From an uncultured Fibrobacter sp. (GTDB lineage Bacteria > Fibrobacterota > Fibrobacteria > Fibrobacterales > Fibrobacteraceae): a DNA stretch of 64,000 nt. Of this stretch, positions 25,392 to 34,278 are shown one piece after another. The DNA lies in the NCBI RefSeq assembly GCF_947166265.1, contig NZ_CAMVDO010000009.1:55118-119117 (forward strand), given 5' to 3'. The translations under genes were made by a program, and so were the position numbers. Every line of letters starts with the position of its first letter. The stretch's first letter is position 1. The notes beneath the pieces were generated by a model. That model saw nothing but the letters and a program-made list of their open reading frames with translations. It had not been told where the DNA came from and made no database searches.

Positions 25392-25514
25392 ATGAAGCAA
25401 TTCACTCCCACAGAAGCCAAGAAACTCGTTAAGAATATTCTTGCCGAAAAGAAAAAAAAGGCTGAATATTTCCAGGCGAACGGCACTTTAAAAGGCTTTG
25501 CCTCCGCAAAGTAG
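25392..25514 (+). CDS. small hypothetical protein (40 aa)
   Basis: ATG 25392 with GGAGACGAACGAAT upstream. Very basic in the middle (KKLVKNILAEKKKKAEYFQ) and probably helical. The next gene starts 5 bases after its stop on a GTG, so they form a two-gene cassette. Such a small basic protein with a coupled partner could be an antitoxin-like or chaperone-like unit, but nothing in the sequence proves this. Confidence 0.5.
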   Translation: MKQFTPTEAKKLVKNILAEKKKKAEYFQANGTLKGFASAK

Positions 25515-25519
25515 TTTTT

Positions 25520-25990
25520 GTGATATACCCCATCATCGAAGACGGAAACGTCTTTTCCTTCGAAACGGAAACTCGAAACAAAGTTTCTGTCGAGTTTAGC
25601 GATTTGACTAACATTTTCGAATCGTTTTTCCCCATTTACTGTGTAGATATCTATAGGCTACAAAATTCTTTTCATACAAACGAATTATACGGGACTAAGA
25701 CTCGCGATACAATCGTCAGTATCATAAAAAATTTCTTGGACAGATTCGATTGTGCCCTAGTCGCATTCATCGACACTTCTACAGACAAAAAAGGAAAAGC
25801 AAGGAATCGCCTATTCAAATCATGGTTTGAAAATTTCGGGAAAAAGGATTTCTTTATAGAATCTCGCGAAATCGTTTTCGACGAAACAGAATCCTATTCG
25901 TTCTTAATCCTTCGAAAATCTTACGGAAATACTAATTCTATTGTCGAAGCCTTCGATACATTCATCAAGCTAGCCAATGAGCCCGAATAA
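25520..25990 (+). CDS. hypothetical protein, possibly DUF6169-like
   Basis: 156 residues from a GTG at 25520. The N-terminus YPIIEDGNVFSFETETRNKVSVEFSDL splits into short beta-strands like those of DUF6169 proteins, an assignment from memory and uncertain. The rest is mixed alpha/beta with DCALVAFIDTSTDKKGKARN and SYSFLILRKSYGN. No catalytic motif. It is AT-rich and belongs with the 40-residue gene upstream. No signal peptide, so cytoplasmic. Confidence 0.5.
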   Translation: MIYPIIEDGNVFSFETETRNKVSVEFSDLTNIFESFFPIYCVDIYRLQNSFHTNELYGTKTRDTIVSIIKNFLDRFDCALVAFIDTSTDKKGKARNRLFKSWFENFGKKDFFIESREIVFDETESYSFLILRKSYGNTNSIVEAFDTFIKLANEPE

Positions 25991-26075
25991 GACACTACAA
26001 TCAATGCTTTCTTGACGCAATTCAATTCAGAATTTCGAACTCCGAACTCCGAATTTTTCTAAATTTGCTCGCATT

Positions 26076-27470
26076 ATGAGCGAAGAAGTAAAAGAAGAAA
26101 AGAAAGAAGAGAAAGTTAATCCGTTTCTGACTCCCGTTAAGATTATCGAGCCCGAACACAAGCTCCCCGATTACACTTTTGACATGCTGCCCGAAGAACA
26201 GAAGGCTGTTCTCGCTCAGCATGGCTGGACCGACCTGATGCCGGTGCAGCGCAAGACGATTCCTTATATGTTGGCCGCCCGCGATATGCTGGTGCAGTCC
26301 AAGACCGGTTCGGGAAAGACCGGCGCCTACGTTCTCCCGCTTTTGCAGGTGATTGTACGCGACCACGTTTTTCCGCAGGCACTGATTTTGGTGCCAACCC
26401 GCGAACTCTGCTTGCAGGTTCAAGACGAAATTGAGAAACTTTCTGCCGGCACAGGCATCCGCTCTGTCGCCATTTTTGGTGGCGTGAGCTACGAGCCGCA
26501 GCTGAAGGCCCTCAAGAACGGCGTGCATATCATCGTGGCGACTCCGGGTCGCCTGATGGACCATGTGCAGCGCGGCAACGTGGATTTCCTCGACATCCGC
26601 GACTTGATTCTGGACGAAGCCGACGAAATGCTCTCGATGGGTTTCTACCCCGACATGCAGAAGATTCGCCGCTACTTGCCCAAGCAGATTGCCTGCACCA
26701 TGTTCAGCGCCACCATTCCGCAGACGGTGAAGAGCCTCGCTCGCGAATTCCAGCGTCCAAGCGCCGAATTCCTGTCGCTCAGCTACGACAAGGTGATCGC
26801 GAACAACCTGGAACACCGCTGGTACCCCTGCGACGTGATGGACAAGGATTCCATGACCATCAAGGTGCTGGAATACTACAATCCTGAAAGCTGCATGATT
26901 TTCTGCAACAAGAAGAGCGACGTAAGCTACCTGGAACAGGTGCTTTCGGGCTACGGATTCAACGTAGGCGCCTTGAGTGGCGACGTGGCCCAGAGCATGC
27001 GCGAAAAGACCTTGAACGCCTTCCGCGACAAGAAGCTCCGCATTCTCATCTGCACCGACGTGGCTGCCCGCGGTATTGACGTGGACCACGTGACACACGT
27101 GATTGTGTACGACCACCCCGACGACCACGAAGTGTATGTGCACCGTAGCGGACGTACCGCCCGTGCGGGCCGCAGCGGACTTTGCATTTCGCTGATTACG
27201 CCGGTCGAAGAAATCGACATGAAGCAGACCGCCGCCGACTTCGGCATCAACTTCATCAAGATGGAAATTCCGACAAACGAAGAAATCTCGAAAAAGGTGA
27301 GCGAACGTGTGCGCGAAAAGCTCGAACGCGAACGCAATCACTTTGGGGGTCAAAAGGCCCGCGAACGCATCAGCCGCGTGATTCCCTTGGTAAAGGAACT
27401 CGCAAACGGCACCGAAGAAGACCAGATGCTGCTCGCCTACCTCGTTGACCGCTACGCATGGAAAAAGTAA
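26076..27470 (+). CDS. DEAD-box ATP-dependent RNA helicase
   Basis: 464 residues. The motifs run in order: Q motif (WTDLMPVQRKTIPYML), SKTGSGKTGAY, PTREL, ATPGRL, DEADEMLSMGF, FSATIP, ICTDVAARGIDVDHV and HRSGRTARAG. A highly charged N-terminal extension (residues 1-20) and a short basic C-terminal region give it RhlE/CsdA-like proportions, but the subgroup is not clear. It unwinds RNA in ribosome assembly or mRNA decay in the cytoplasm. The gene stands alone between repeats and appears to be a housekeeping gene by codon use. Confidence 0.92.
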   Translation: MSEEVKEEKKEEKVNPFLTPVKIIEPEHKLPDYTFDMLPEEQKAVLAQHGWTDLMPVQRKTIPYMLAARDMLVQSKTGSGKTGAYVLPLLQVIVRDHVFPQALILVPTRELCLQVQDEIEKLSAGTGIRSVAIFGGVSYEPQLKALKNGVHIIVATPGRLMDHVQRGNVDFLDIRDLILDEADEMLSMGFYPDMQKIRRYLPKQIACTMFSATIPQTVKSLAREFQRPSAEFLSLSYDKVIANNLEHRWYPCDVMDKDSMTIKVLEYYNPESCMIFCNKKSDVSYLEQVLSGYGFNVGALSGDVAQSMREKTLNAFRDKKLRILICTDVAARGIDVDHVTHVIVYDHPDDHEVYVHRSGRTARAGRSGLCISLITPVEEIDMKQTAADFGINFIKMEIPTNEEISKKVSERVREKLERERNHFGGQKARERISRVIPLVKELANGTEEDQMLLAYLVDRYAWKK

Positions 27471-27483
27471 ACAGTAAACAGTA

Positions 27484-27550
27484 GGAATTAACCTCAAAGT
27501 GAGCAACGCGAGCGACCTCATACCTCAAAGCGCGAAGCGCGAGCTCAAAA
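27484..27550. repeat. interspersed CCTCAAAG repeat
   Basis: ACCTCAAAGTGAGCAACGCG then GACCTCATACCTCAAAGCGC: alternating CTCAAAG and hairpin-forming words. It is the inverse orientation of the TGAGGT elements at 11709 and 17876. Confidence 0.45.
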
Positions 27551-27556
27551 CTTCAA

Positions 27557-28318
27557 ATGGCTAAGATTAAGATTAAATCTGCAAAAGAAATCGAACTGAT
27601 CCGCGACGCCGGCGCTCTCGCTGCCGAAACGCTGATCCGCGCGGGCGAAATGTGCAAACCCGGCGTCTCCACCCTCGAAATCGACGAATTCATCGGCGAC
27701 TATACCCGCAAGCACAAGGGTATTTCCGCCTGCATGGGCTACCACGGTTACCCGCGTTACGCCTGCATCAGCATTAACGAAGTCGTGTGCCACGGCATCC
27801 CGAGCGCAAACACCATCTTGAAAGACGGTGACATCGTAAACATCGACATCACGACGATTCTCTCCGGCTACCATGGCGATACCTCGGCCATGTTCTGCGT
27901 CGGCCGCGTGAGCAACCTCGCCCAAGAACTCGTGGACACCGCCAAGTTCTGCATGGAAGAAGGCATCCGCGCCGCTGGCGAAGACGGCGCCCGCTACTAC
28001 GACATCGGTAACGCCATTCAGGACATTGCCGACGAGCACGGCTTCAGCGTGGTCGAAGATTACTGCGGTCACGGAATCGGTCGTGGTTTCCACGAAGAAC
28101 CGACCCTGTATCATTTCCGCAACAACGTACTCAAGCAGTTTATCGAAGTTGGCAACGTGTTCACCGTAGAACCCATGATCAACGTGGGCCGTCCGGGCAC
28201 CAAGACGCTCGCTGACGGATGGACCGCTGTAACCCGCGACGGCTCTTTGAGCGCCCAGTGGGAACACACCATTGCCCGCACGAAGAACGGAATCGAAATT
28301 TTGACGCTGCCGCGTTAG
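27557..28318 (+). CDS. map: methionine aminopeptidase, type I
   Basis: 253 residues. Metal ligands appear in DGDIVNIDITTILSGYHGDT (two Asp), CGHGIGRGFHEEP (His), VEPMINVG (Glu) and SAQWEHTIA (Glu). It removes the initiator Met from nascent proteins. No N-terminal zinc-finger extension, so type Ia. The downstream hypothetical gene starts 14 bases after its stop. Not next to secY or infA as in many genomes. Confidence 0.95.
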   Translation: MAKIKIKSAKEIELIRDAGALAAETLIRAGEMCKPGVSTLEIDEFIGDYTRKHKGISACMGYHGYPRYACISINEVVCHGIPSANTILKDGDIVNIDITTILSGYHGDTSAMFCVGRVSNLAQELVDTAKFCMEEGIRAAGEDGARYYDIGNAIQDIADEHGFSVVEDYCGHGIGRGFHEEPTLYHFRNNVLKQFIEVGNVFTVEPMINVGRPGTKTLADGWTAVTRDGSLSAQWEHTIARTKNGIEILTLPR

Positions 28319-28332
28319 AAGAGATACGCGAG

Positions 28333-28668
28333 ATGTCTCTACTCGGGAATTTACGCAATAAGGCGGTTGAAGCCTTTGTCAAGAATCACGAACTGGTCAA
28401 GCGTTTCGGCGATGTCCAGTCCGTGTCCATTGATTCGGACAACGGCACCGCCGACGTGAGCGTCCTTTTGCACGGCGAGATTTTCCCGATCAAGTTCCGC
28501 GGCTACTATTACTTCGACGACACCGATACAGGCACCGACATCGTCATCCGCAAGATTACCAGCGAACGCGAATGGATCGACCAGGCCCTTTCATACTGGC
28601 TCGGCGACAAGACTCTCCGCTACACCCTCCCCGGACTCGCCGGCGGACTCGCGAAGATTATTTTTTAG
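28333..28668 (+). CDS. hypothetical cytoplasmic protein
   Basis: 111 residues from ATG 28333. A helix (LGNLRNKAVEAFVKNHELVK) is followed by beta-strands (TADVSVLLHGEIFPIKFRGY, DIVIRKITSEREWID) and a C-terminal GLAGGLAKIIF. No known motif. It lies 14 bases after map and may be cotranscribed with it. Codon use is that of an expressed housekeeping gene, so the call as a gene is fairly secure though the function is not. Confidence 0.65.
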   Translation: MSLLGNLRNKAVEAFVKNHELVKRFGDVQSVSIDSDNGTADVSVLLHGEIFPIKFRGYYYFDDTDTGTDIVIRKITSEREWIDQALSYWLGDKTLRYTLPGLAGGLAKIIF

Positions 28669-28689
28669 GTTTCAACAAGAGATTCTTCG

Positions 28690-28785
28690 ACTTCGCCCTT
28701 CGGCAGGCTCAGGGACCTTAATAAGGTTAGCGAGCTTGCGAAGCGTGAGCTTAAGCCTGTGCTGAGCCTTGTCGAAGCAAACCAC
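28690..28785. repeat. CTTCGGCAGGCTCAGGG inverted repeat
   Basis: CCCTTCGGCAGGCTCAGGGA on the left and CTGTGCTGAGCCTTGTCGAAG on the right form imperfect arms about 50 bases apart. The same left-arm sequence is found in the coding region at 46965-47105. Confidence 0.6.
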
Positions 28786-28905
28786 GCTCCAAGATGACAC
28801 ATTCGTGTCACATTTAATAGTCTACTCTTTTTTCCGCATTTTCTTTCGTCTCTCGTCTCTAGTCTCTCGTCTAATATTATATATTAGTCTCGTAAGGAGA
28901 TTTTT

Positions 28906-29535
28906 ATGAGCGATTGCACAGACGAAAAGATGGAAAGAATCAAGGAAAAGTTGAGTACCCTGCTGTTCGAGCTGATTACGGACATTCCGGAATCCTTGTA
29001 CTCCCCCACCGAAAATTCGGACGACAAGATCAATAAACTGATTCGCCAGGCGGCCATCAAGGCGTCCGCCGTCAGCGCCACCCTCTCGGTCCCGGCCGGT
29101 GTCACGGGCGTTCTGACCTCCATTCCCGACATCGCCGCCATCTGGCGCATCCAGGCGCAGCTCGTATCCGATATCGCCGCCACCTACGGCAAATTCGCCC
29201 AACTCAGCCGCGAAGCCATGGTCTGGTGTCTTTTCCGCCACAGTGCAGCCCAGCTGGTCCGCGACATCGCCGTCCGCACCGGAAGCCGAATCGTGGTCCA
29301 GAAGCTCTCGCTTGCGGCCCTCGAAGTACTGCTCAAAAAGATAGGTCTCAAGATTTCGACAAAGCTCCTCGGCAAGATTGCCCTCCGAGCCATTCCCGCC
29401 ATCGGGGCCATCGGAAACGGTGCTTATTCCTTCTACGACACCTATGAAGTCGGGAAAACCGCAGCCGCCTATTTCAAGGCTTTAGCCGATAACCCCGAGG
29501 AACCGGTGGTCGAAGACGCCGAAATTCAGGCCTAA
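28906..29535 (+). CDS. EcsC-like membrane protein
   Basis: 209 residues from ATG 28906 (AAGGAG upstream). The middle part fits EcsC-family proteins: SVPAGVTGVLTSIPDIAAIW then RIQAQLVSDIAATYGKFAQL. The C-terminal part has a second glycine/alanine-rich helical pair (GKIALRAIPAIGAIGNGAYS) and ends with a helix like YEVGKTAAAYFKALA. It is mainly helical and membrane-associated. The family has no firm biochemical role. It stands alone and is closed by a terminator. Confidence 0.6.
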   Translation: MSDCTDEKMERIKEKLSTLLFELITDIPESLYSPTENSDDKINKLIRQAAIKASAVSATLSVPAGVTGVLTSIPDIAAIWRIQAQLVSDIAATYGKFAQLSREAMVWCLFRHSAAQLVRDIAVRTGSRIVVQKLSLAALEVLLKKIGLKISTKLLGKIALRAIPAIGAIGNGAYSFYDTYEVGKTAAAYFKALADNPEEPVVEDAEIQA

Positions 29536-29555
29536 ACCCACCCCTCTCCAAAGTT

Positions 29556-29582
29556 AAGCCCTTGAAAGGGGGCTTTTTTTTT
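29556..29582 (+). terminator. rho-independent terminator
   Basis: AAGCCC, loop, GGGGGCTT then a run of Ts; follows the EcsC-like gene. Confidence 0.8.
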
Positions 29583-29589
29583 CTATCTT
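29562..29589 (+). promoter_or_regulatory. candidate fusA promoter overlapping the terminator
   Basis: TTGAAA, 16-base spacer, TATCTT, with the start codon 46 bases further on. The spacer is the T run of the preceding terminator. Confidence 0.35.
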
Positions 29590-29634
29590 TGGGCGCAACT
29601 CAAACAAACATCAACTCCATTTGTGGAATAAAAT

Positions 29635-31764
29635 ATGAAAAACATTGAAAAGCACAGAAATATTGGTATTTCTGCCCACATCGACTCCGGTAAGACCACC
29701 CTTACCGAACGTATCCTCTACTTCACAAAGCGTATCCACGCTATCCACGAAGTTCGTGGTAAAGACGGCGTCGGTGCCACGATGGACTCCATGGAACTTG
29801 AACGCGAACGCGGCATCACGATTCAGTCTGCAGCCACGTTTGCAAACTGGACCCACACCAAGAGCGGTGAACAGGACTCCATCAACATCATCGATACCCC
29901 GGGGCACGTGGACTTCACGATCGAAGTGGAACGTTCTCTCCGCGTGCTCGACGGTGCTATCCTCGTGCTCACCGGCGTGGAAGGTGTTCAGTCCCAGTCT
30001 ATTACCGTTGACCGCCAGATGAAGCGCTACCATGTGCCGCGCGTCGTGTTCGTGAACAAGTGCGACCGCTCCGGTGCAAACCCGCTCCGCGTGGCTGTCA
30101 TGCTCAAGGAAAAGCTCAACCACAAGCCCTGCGTCATGCAGATTCCTATCGGTCTCGAAGACCAACTGAAGGGCGTGGTCGACCTCGTCGAAATGAAGGC
30201 CTACTACTTCGAAGGCGCTAACGGCGACGACATGATCGAAAAGGAAATCCCGGCCGAACTCGTTGACCAGGCTAACGAATACCGTGAAAAGCTGATTGAC
30301 TGCTGCGCAGACTACAGCGACGAAATCATGGAAAAGGCTATGGAAGGCCAGTATGGCGTCGACGAAATCGACAAGGACCTCATCAAGGCCACCATCCGCA
30401 AGGCTACCATCAACCTCGAAGTGACCCCGGTGTTCATGGGTTCCGCTCACAAGAACGTTGGTGTCCAGAAGCTCCTCGACGGCGTTATCGACTACCTCCC
30501 GAACCCGACCGAAGTTGAAAACAAGGCCCTCGACCTCGACAACAACGAAGCCGAAGTCGTGCTGAAGTCCGAAGACAACGCTCCTCTCGTCTGCTACGCG
30601 TTCAAGCTCGTGAACGACCGCTATGGCCAGCTCACCTACATCCGTATTTACCAGGGTACCCTCAAGAAGGGCGACATGATCACCAACATGGCCACCGGCA
30701 AGAAGGTGTCCGTGGGCCGTCTCGTGCGTATGCACGCCGACGAAATGGTGGATATCACCGAAGCCGGTGCAGGCGACATCGTTGCCCTGTTCGGTATCGA
30801 CTGCGCTTCCGGTACGACCTTTACCGATGGCAAGAACCACTACAACATGACTTCTATGCACGTGCCGAATCCGGTGATCGAACTCGTGATCGAAGCCAAG
30901 AACCGTGACGACCTGGACAACATGTCCAAGGCTCTGAACCGCTTCACCAAGGAAGACCCGACGTTCCAGGTGGAAGTCGACAAGGAATCCGGCCAGACCA
31001 TCATCAAGGGTATGGGCGAACTTCACCTCGACGTTTACATCGAACGTATGCGCCGCGAATACAAGTGCGACGTGACGACCGGTGCTCCGCAGGTGGCTTA
31101 CCGCGAAACCATTACCCGTCCGGCCAAGTTCGACTACACCCACAAGAAGCAGACCGGTGGTTCTGGTCAGTACGCTAAGGTTGTCGGCGAAATGCGTCCG
31201 ATGGCTGTCGAAGGCGACCAGGAAAAGGTTTACAACTTCGTGAACTCCGTCGTGGGTGGCCGTATTCCGAAGGAATACATCCCGTCTTGCGACAAGGGTT
31301 TCCAGAGCTGCATGGAAGCTGGTTCCTTGATCGGCTTCCCGGTCGTGGGTATCGAAATGGAAGTCCAGGATGGTGCATACCACCCGGTCGACTCCTCTGA
31401 TATGGCGTTCCAGGTTGCTGCCCGTATGGCCTTCCGCGAAGCTTTCGAAAAGGCTGGCGCTCAGATCCTCGAACCGATCATGAAGGTCGAAATCCAGACT
31501 CCGACCGAATTCCAGGGCTCTGTCGTGGGTAACGTTTCCCAGCGTCGTGGTACCATCACCGGTACGAACGAAGAACTCGGCATGACCACCATCACCGCCG
31601 AAGTCCCGCTGTCCGAAATGTTCGGCTACGCTACTGACCTGCGTTCTATGACCCAGGGTAAGGCTGAATTCACCATGGAATTCTGCAAGTACCTCCCGGT
31701 TCCGAAGAACATTCAGGACGAACTCATCAAGAAGTACGGCGACAAGGCCAAGGCAAGAGCCTAA
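29635..31764 (+). CDS. fusA: elongation factor G, spdEFG1/mitochondrial EFG1 type
   Basis: 709 residues. GTPase motifs: [15 protein letters not shown] (G1), RGITIQSAA (G2), DTPGHVDF (G3), NKCD (G4). The G1 serine (HIDSGKTT rather than HIDAGKTT), [20 protein letters not shown] and FTHKK-like [17 protein letters not shown] match mitochondrial EFG1 and the bacterial spdEFG1 subfamily better than E. coli FusA. spdEFG1 proteins carry out translocation, and a second spdEFG2 elsewhere in the genome may recycle ribosomes. Not in the str operon: rpsL, rpsG and tuf are not near. Very strong codon bias. Confidence 0.92.
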   Translation: MKNIEKHRNIGISAHIDSGKTTLTERILYFTKRIHAIHEVRGKDGVGATMDSMELERERGITIQSAATFANWTHTKSGEQDSINIIDTPGHVDFTIEVERSLRVLDGAILVLTGVEGVQSQSITVDRQMKRYHVPRVVFVNKCDRSGANPLRVAVMLKEKLNHKPCVMQIPIGLEDQLKGVVDLVEMKAYYFEGANGDDMIEKEIPAELVDQANEYREKLIDCCADYSDEIMEKAMEGQYGVDEIDKDLIKATIRKATINLEVTPVFMGSAHKNVGVQKLLDGVIDYLPNPTEVENKALDLDNNEAEVVLKSEDNAPLVCYAFKLVNDRYGQLTYIRIYQGTLKKGDMITNMATGKKVSVGRLVRMHADEMVDITEAGAGDIVALFGIDCASGTTFTDGKNHYNMTSMHVPNPVIELVIEAKNRDDLDNMSKALNRFTKEDPTFQVEVDKESGQTIIKGMGELHLDVYIERMRREYKCDVTTGAPQVAYRETITRPAKFDYTHKKQTGGSGQYAKVVGEMRPMAVEGDQEKVYNFVNSVVGGRIPKEYIPSCDKGFQSCMEAGSLIGFPVVGIEMEVQDGAYHPVDSSDMAFQVAARMAFREAFEKAGAQILEPIMKVEIQTPTEFQGSVVGNVSQRRGTITGTNEELGMTTITAEVPLSEMFGYATDLRSMTQGKAEFTMEFCKYLPVPKNIQDELIKKYGDKAKARA

Positions 31765-31890
31765 CACGACCGAACTGGCTAAACTCAACAGAGTCCTTAC
31801 TCTGGAGCCAGTTCTCTCGCCACCACGACTCGTTAATACGAGTCGCTTGTGGCTCACAAAAAGCTAAGCCAAACTTCTTTGAAGTTTAAA

Positions 31891-31920
31891 ATCCTCGGTG
31901 CAATGCACCGGGGATTTTTT
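31891..31920 (+). terminator. fusA terminator
   Basis: An 11-bp stem ATCCTCGGTGC/GCACCGGGGAT (one G-T pair), loop AAT, then six Ts. Confidence 0.85.
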
Positions 31921-31922
31921 AG

Positions 31923-31998
31923 TTGGTCATCCTGGAGCGATTGAAAATCGCGACGGGATCCACAAAAAAATCCCGCAGGTTTTACCCTGCGGGACGAG
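31923..31998. repeat. interspersed repeat with GTCATCCTGGAGCG and a GC hairpin
   Basis: TTGGTCATCCTGGAGCGATT, then GATCCAC, then hairpin CCCGCAGG/CCTGCGGG. Non-coding. Confidence 0.45.
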
Positions 31999-32248
31999 TG
32001 GAATTAGAAGAAAACAAGCGTGCTTCCGGTCTATTCTACCCCGTGATTTGCTCCAGCATCCCTTCGCTAAACCAGAATGGACTGGAAGCACATTACTTAA
32101 TATACCGAAAAATTTTCACTTGCGGAGAAAAAATTTCAACTTTCGTATTCCAATGTGGAATGTTCCATCTTGTAGTTACTAGAGATCCTTCGACTCCGTG
32201 CTTCGCACTGCGCTCAGGATGACGGCTCAGGACGCTCTACCAAGTAAT
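31999..32248. other. gap between fusA and mazG, no gene
   Basis: About 480 bases in total separate the convergent genes fusA and mazG. After the terminator and the repeat at 31923, this part is AT-rich and then shows a second repeat at 32183-32225 (ATCCTTCGACTCCG...GCTCAGGATGAC). No ORF with coding character. Confidence 0.5.
32183..32225. repeat. ATCCTTCGACTC...GCTCAGGATGAC repeat
   Basis: ATCCTTCGACTCCGTGCTTC and GCGCTCAGGATGAC as arms of a common bacterial interspersed palindrome. Confidence 0.5.
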
Positions 32249-33055
32249 TCAGAACTTTGAGTTCGACCTCTTCGCCTGTTTCCACATTTCCTGCAGGCCT
32301 TCGAGGCCGACTTCCTTCATTTCCTTGCCCTGTTCGCGGCACATGCTTTCGACCTTGCGGAAACGGCGTTCAAACTTGGAGTTGGCGCGTTCAAGCGCCA
32401 AGGCCGCATTAAAGCCGCAATGCCTAGCCACATTCACCAGGCTGAACATGATATCACCGAATTCGTCTTCCATACGCTCGATGTTGCGATTTTCAGGCGA
32501 GGCCGCTTGCATTTCGGTGCGGAATTCACTAAATTCTTCTACAGCCTTGTCAAAGACAGGTTCCGCCTCAACCCAGTCAAACCCTACCTTGGCTGCTCGG
32601 CGCTGAATCTCCTGGGCTCGTGCGAGCGTCGGCAAGCTCTTGCTTACTTTGTCCATAGCGGACTTGCCCGCCATTGATATATTGTTTTTTTCCTGCGCCT
32701 TGATACGTTCCCACTGGCGGACCACGCCGGTCGAATTATCAACTTTCGCATCGCCAAAAACATGCGGATGACGCCGGACCATCTTTTCGCAGATTCCCTG
32801 CACCACGTCGTCGATTGTGAAATCGCCATTTTCTTTCGCGACCTGGGAATGGAACACCACCTGGAACAGGACATCGCCCAGTTCCTCGGCCATGTGAGCC
32901 TTGTCGTTCACTTGCGCCGCATCGATGTATTCGTGGGCTTCTTCGACAAGATACGGTAGCAGGGAATGATGCGTCTGTTCGCGGTCCCAGGGGCAGCCCT
33001 CGGGAGAACGGAGAGTCGCCATAATATTCAACAAGTCTTGAAAGGTGTATTTCAT
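32249..33055 (-). CDS. mazG: nucleoside triphosphate pyrophosphohydrolase MazG
   Basis: 268 residues from ATG 33055; the longer frame runs antisense through dprA and is discarded. Two MazG domains: the first with GCPWDREQTHHSLLPYLVEE and EELGDVLFQVVFHSQVA (EExxE...ExxD), the second with VEEFSEFRTEM and MEDEFGDIMFSLVNVARHCG. It hydrolyses NTPs to NMP and PPi and cleans aberrant nucleotides. The start codon overlaps the divergent dprA start (CATG), so both promoters must lie in the partner's reading frame or use leaderless starts. Confidence 0.93.
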   Translation of the reverse strand: MKYTFQDLLNIMATLRSPEGCPWDREQTHHSLLPYLVEEAHEYIDAAQVNDKAHMAEELGDVLFQVVFHSQVAKENGDFTIDDVVQGICEKMVRRHPHVFGDAKVDNSTGVVRQWERIKAQEKNNISMAGKSAMDKVSKSLPTLARAQEIQRRAAKVGFDWVEAEPVFDKAVEEFSEFRTEMQAASPENRNIERMEDEFGDIMFSLVNVARHCGFNAALALERANSKFERRFRKVESMCREQGKEMKEVGLEGLQEMWKQAKRSNSKF

Positions 33056-33968
33056 GATGCGCAAAGATAGAAAGTCTATGGAAGTGGAACCTGAAAATTT
33101 TCCGCTCGCCCTCAAAGAATCCAAGTTCAAGCCCAAGCAGCTTTTCTGTTGTGGACAGCTCCCCCCTAAAGATTCCATAGGCGTTGCCATGGTCGGCACG
33201 CGACGCCCGGGCAGCTCCGCCAAGGAACTCTGCCAAAGGCTCGTCAAGTCGCTACAAGGGACGAACGTGGTCGTCGTCTCGGGACTTGCTCAGGGCATCG
33301 ACAGCTATTGCCACGAAGCGGCCCTTGAATACGGAATTTCCACCATCGCGGTTATCGCTCAGGGATTCAACGTACCTATTCCCGGTGAACGCAGGGAACT
33401 GGCAAAGCGCATTGTCGACACAGGAGGATGCATTCTCACTGAATTCGAAAACGACTTTCCCGCCTACAAGGGAAACTTTCCTGCCAGGAACCGCATTATC
33501 AGCGGGCTTTGCAGCGCAACAGTTTTAGTACAAAGTAAATTAAAAGGTGGAGCGCTGATAACAGCGGACTACTGTCTGCAAGAAAACAAGCCGCTGCTCG
33601 CCGTCCCCGGAGATTTTGACAGCGAGGTCGCTAGCGGACCGAACTTCTACCTAGACCAGGGGAAGGCAAAACCCATTTTCTTGCCAGAAAGCCTGCGCGT
33701 GGTCGCCGGGATACCCAAAATTCACGACACCTCGGACACACCTTGCGCAACAAGCCTGAAGCAAATCGGCGACTCCGGATGCGCCCTTTCGCCCGATGCA
33801 CTCGCACTTTTCAAGAAATTTAACGGTTTTCGGAAGACTTTTTCCGAATTGCAACGTGAATGTAACTTTAAGACTGGCAACATTTTAGCTATATTAACAG
33901 AGTTAGAACTTGCGGGACTTGTCGAAACCCGCGACAACTACCAGTTCTATTTCAACGGGATCACTTAA
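33054..33968 (+). CDS. dprA: DNA-processing protein DprA
   Basis: 304 residues if started at ATG 33054, where AAAGG lies 8 bases upstream; ATG 33078 is an alternative. Rossmann-fold core: VAMVGTRRPGSSAKELCQRL, VVSGLAQGIDSYCHEAAL, FPARNRIISGLCSATVLVQS, KGGALITADYCLQENKPLLA. A C-terminal winged-helix-like end (LQRECNFKTGNILAILTELE) completes it. DprA loads RecA on incoming single-stranded DNA in transformation. Other competence genes are not in the window. Confidence 0.9.
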   Translation: MMRKDRKSMEVEPENFPLALKESKFKPKQLFCCGQLPPKDSIGVAMVGTRRPGSSAKELCQRLVKSLQGTNVVVVSGLAQGIDSYCHEAALEYGISTIAVIAQGFNVPIPGERRELAKRIVDTGGCILTEFENDFPAYKGNFPARNRIISGLCSATVLVQSKLKGGALITADYCLQENKPLLAVPGDFDSEVASGPNFYLDQGKAKPIFLPESLRVVAGIPKIHDTSDTPCATSLKQIGDSGCALSPDALALFKKFNGFRKTFSELQRECNFKTGNILAILTELELAGLVETRDNYQFYFNGIT

Positions 33969-33969
33969 A

Positions 33970-34251
33970 TTGAATAAACGCCTTTTGATATTCATTGCCT
34001 TGGTTGTCCTCGCCATAACGTCGGTGGGTTTCCAGCTCATGTTCGGCAAGAATAGCCTAAAGCAGCAACACAAGGTTTCCCACGATATCGAACTTTACCA
34101 GGCGAAAATAGATTCGTTGAAGCATGCCCTCGATTCCTGCGACATCGAAATCGAGCGCCTGAAGAACGATTCGCTGTACAAGGAAGGGCTGCTCCGTACC
34201 CGCTACGGCATGAGTCGCAAAGGCGAGCGCGTTTTCCAGATGGTGAAATAG
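33970..34251 (+). CDS. FtsB/DivIC-like septum protein
   Basis: 93 residues from a TTG one base after the dprA stop; the open frame to the left is inside dprA. One transmembrane helix (LLIFIALVVLAITSVGFQLM) followed by a coiled coil (YQAKIDSLKHALDSCDIEIERLKNDS) and RTRYGMSRKGERVFQ, the LAR-like end typical of FtsB/DivIC proteins (short TM plus coiled coil plus tyrosine-gly region). It is expected in the division complex with FtsL and FtsQ. Adjacent dprA may supply its transcript. Confidence 0.7.
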   Translation: MNKRLLIFIALVVLAITSVGFQLMFGKNSLKQQHKVSHDIELYQAKIDSLKHALDSCDIEIERLKNDSLYKEGLLRTRYGMSRKGERVFQMVK

Positions 34252-34278
34252 GGCGCCAAACTAGTATCTCGGAACTTT

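Noticed and set aside
26022..27521. 499-codon open frame antisense to the DEAD-box helicase
   Set aside because: Shadow frame. The helicase motifs on the plus strand are complete.
29611..31857. 748-codon open frame antisense to fusA
   Set aside because: Shadow of the highly biased fusA codons; composition (His/Val/Leu-rich) is not that of a protein.
33056..33247. N-terminal extension of MazG
   Set aside because: It is antisense to the start of dprA and not related to MazG; the MazG domain begins at MKYTFQDLL.
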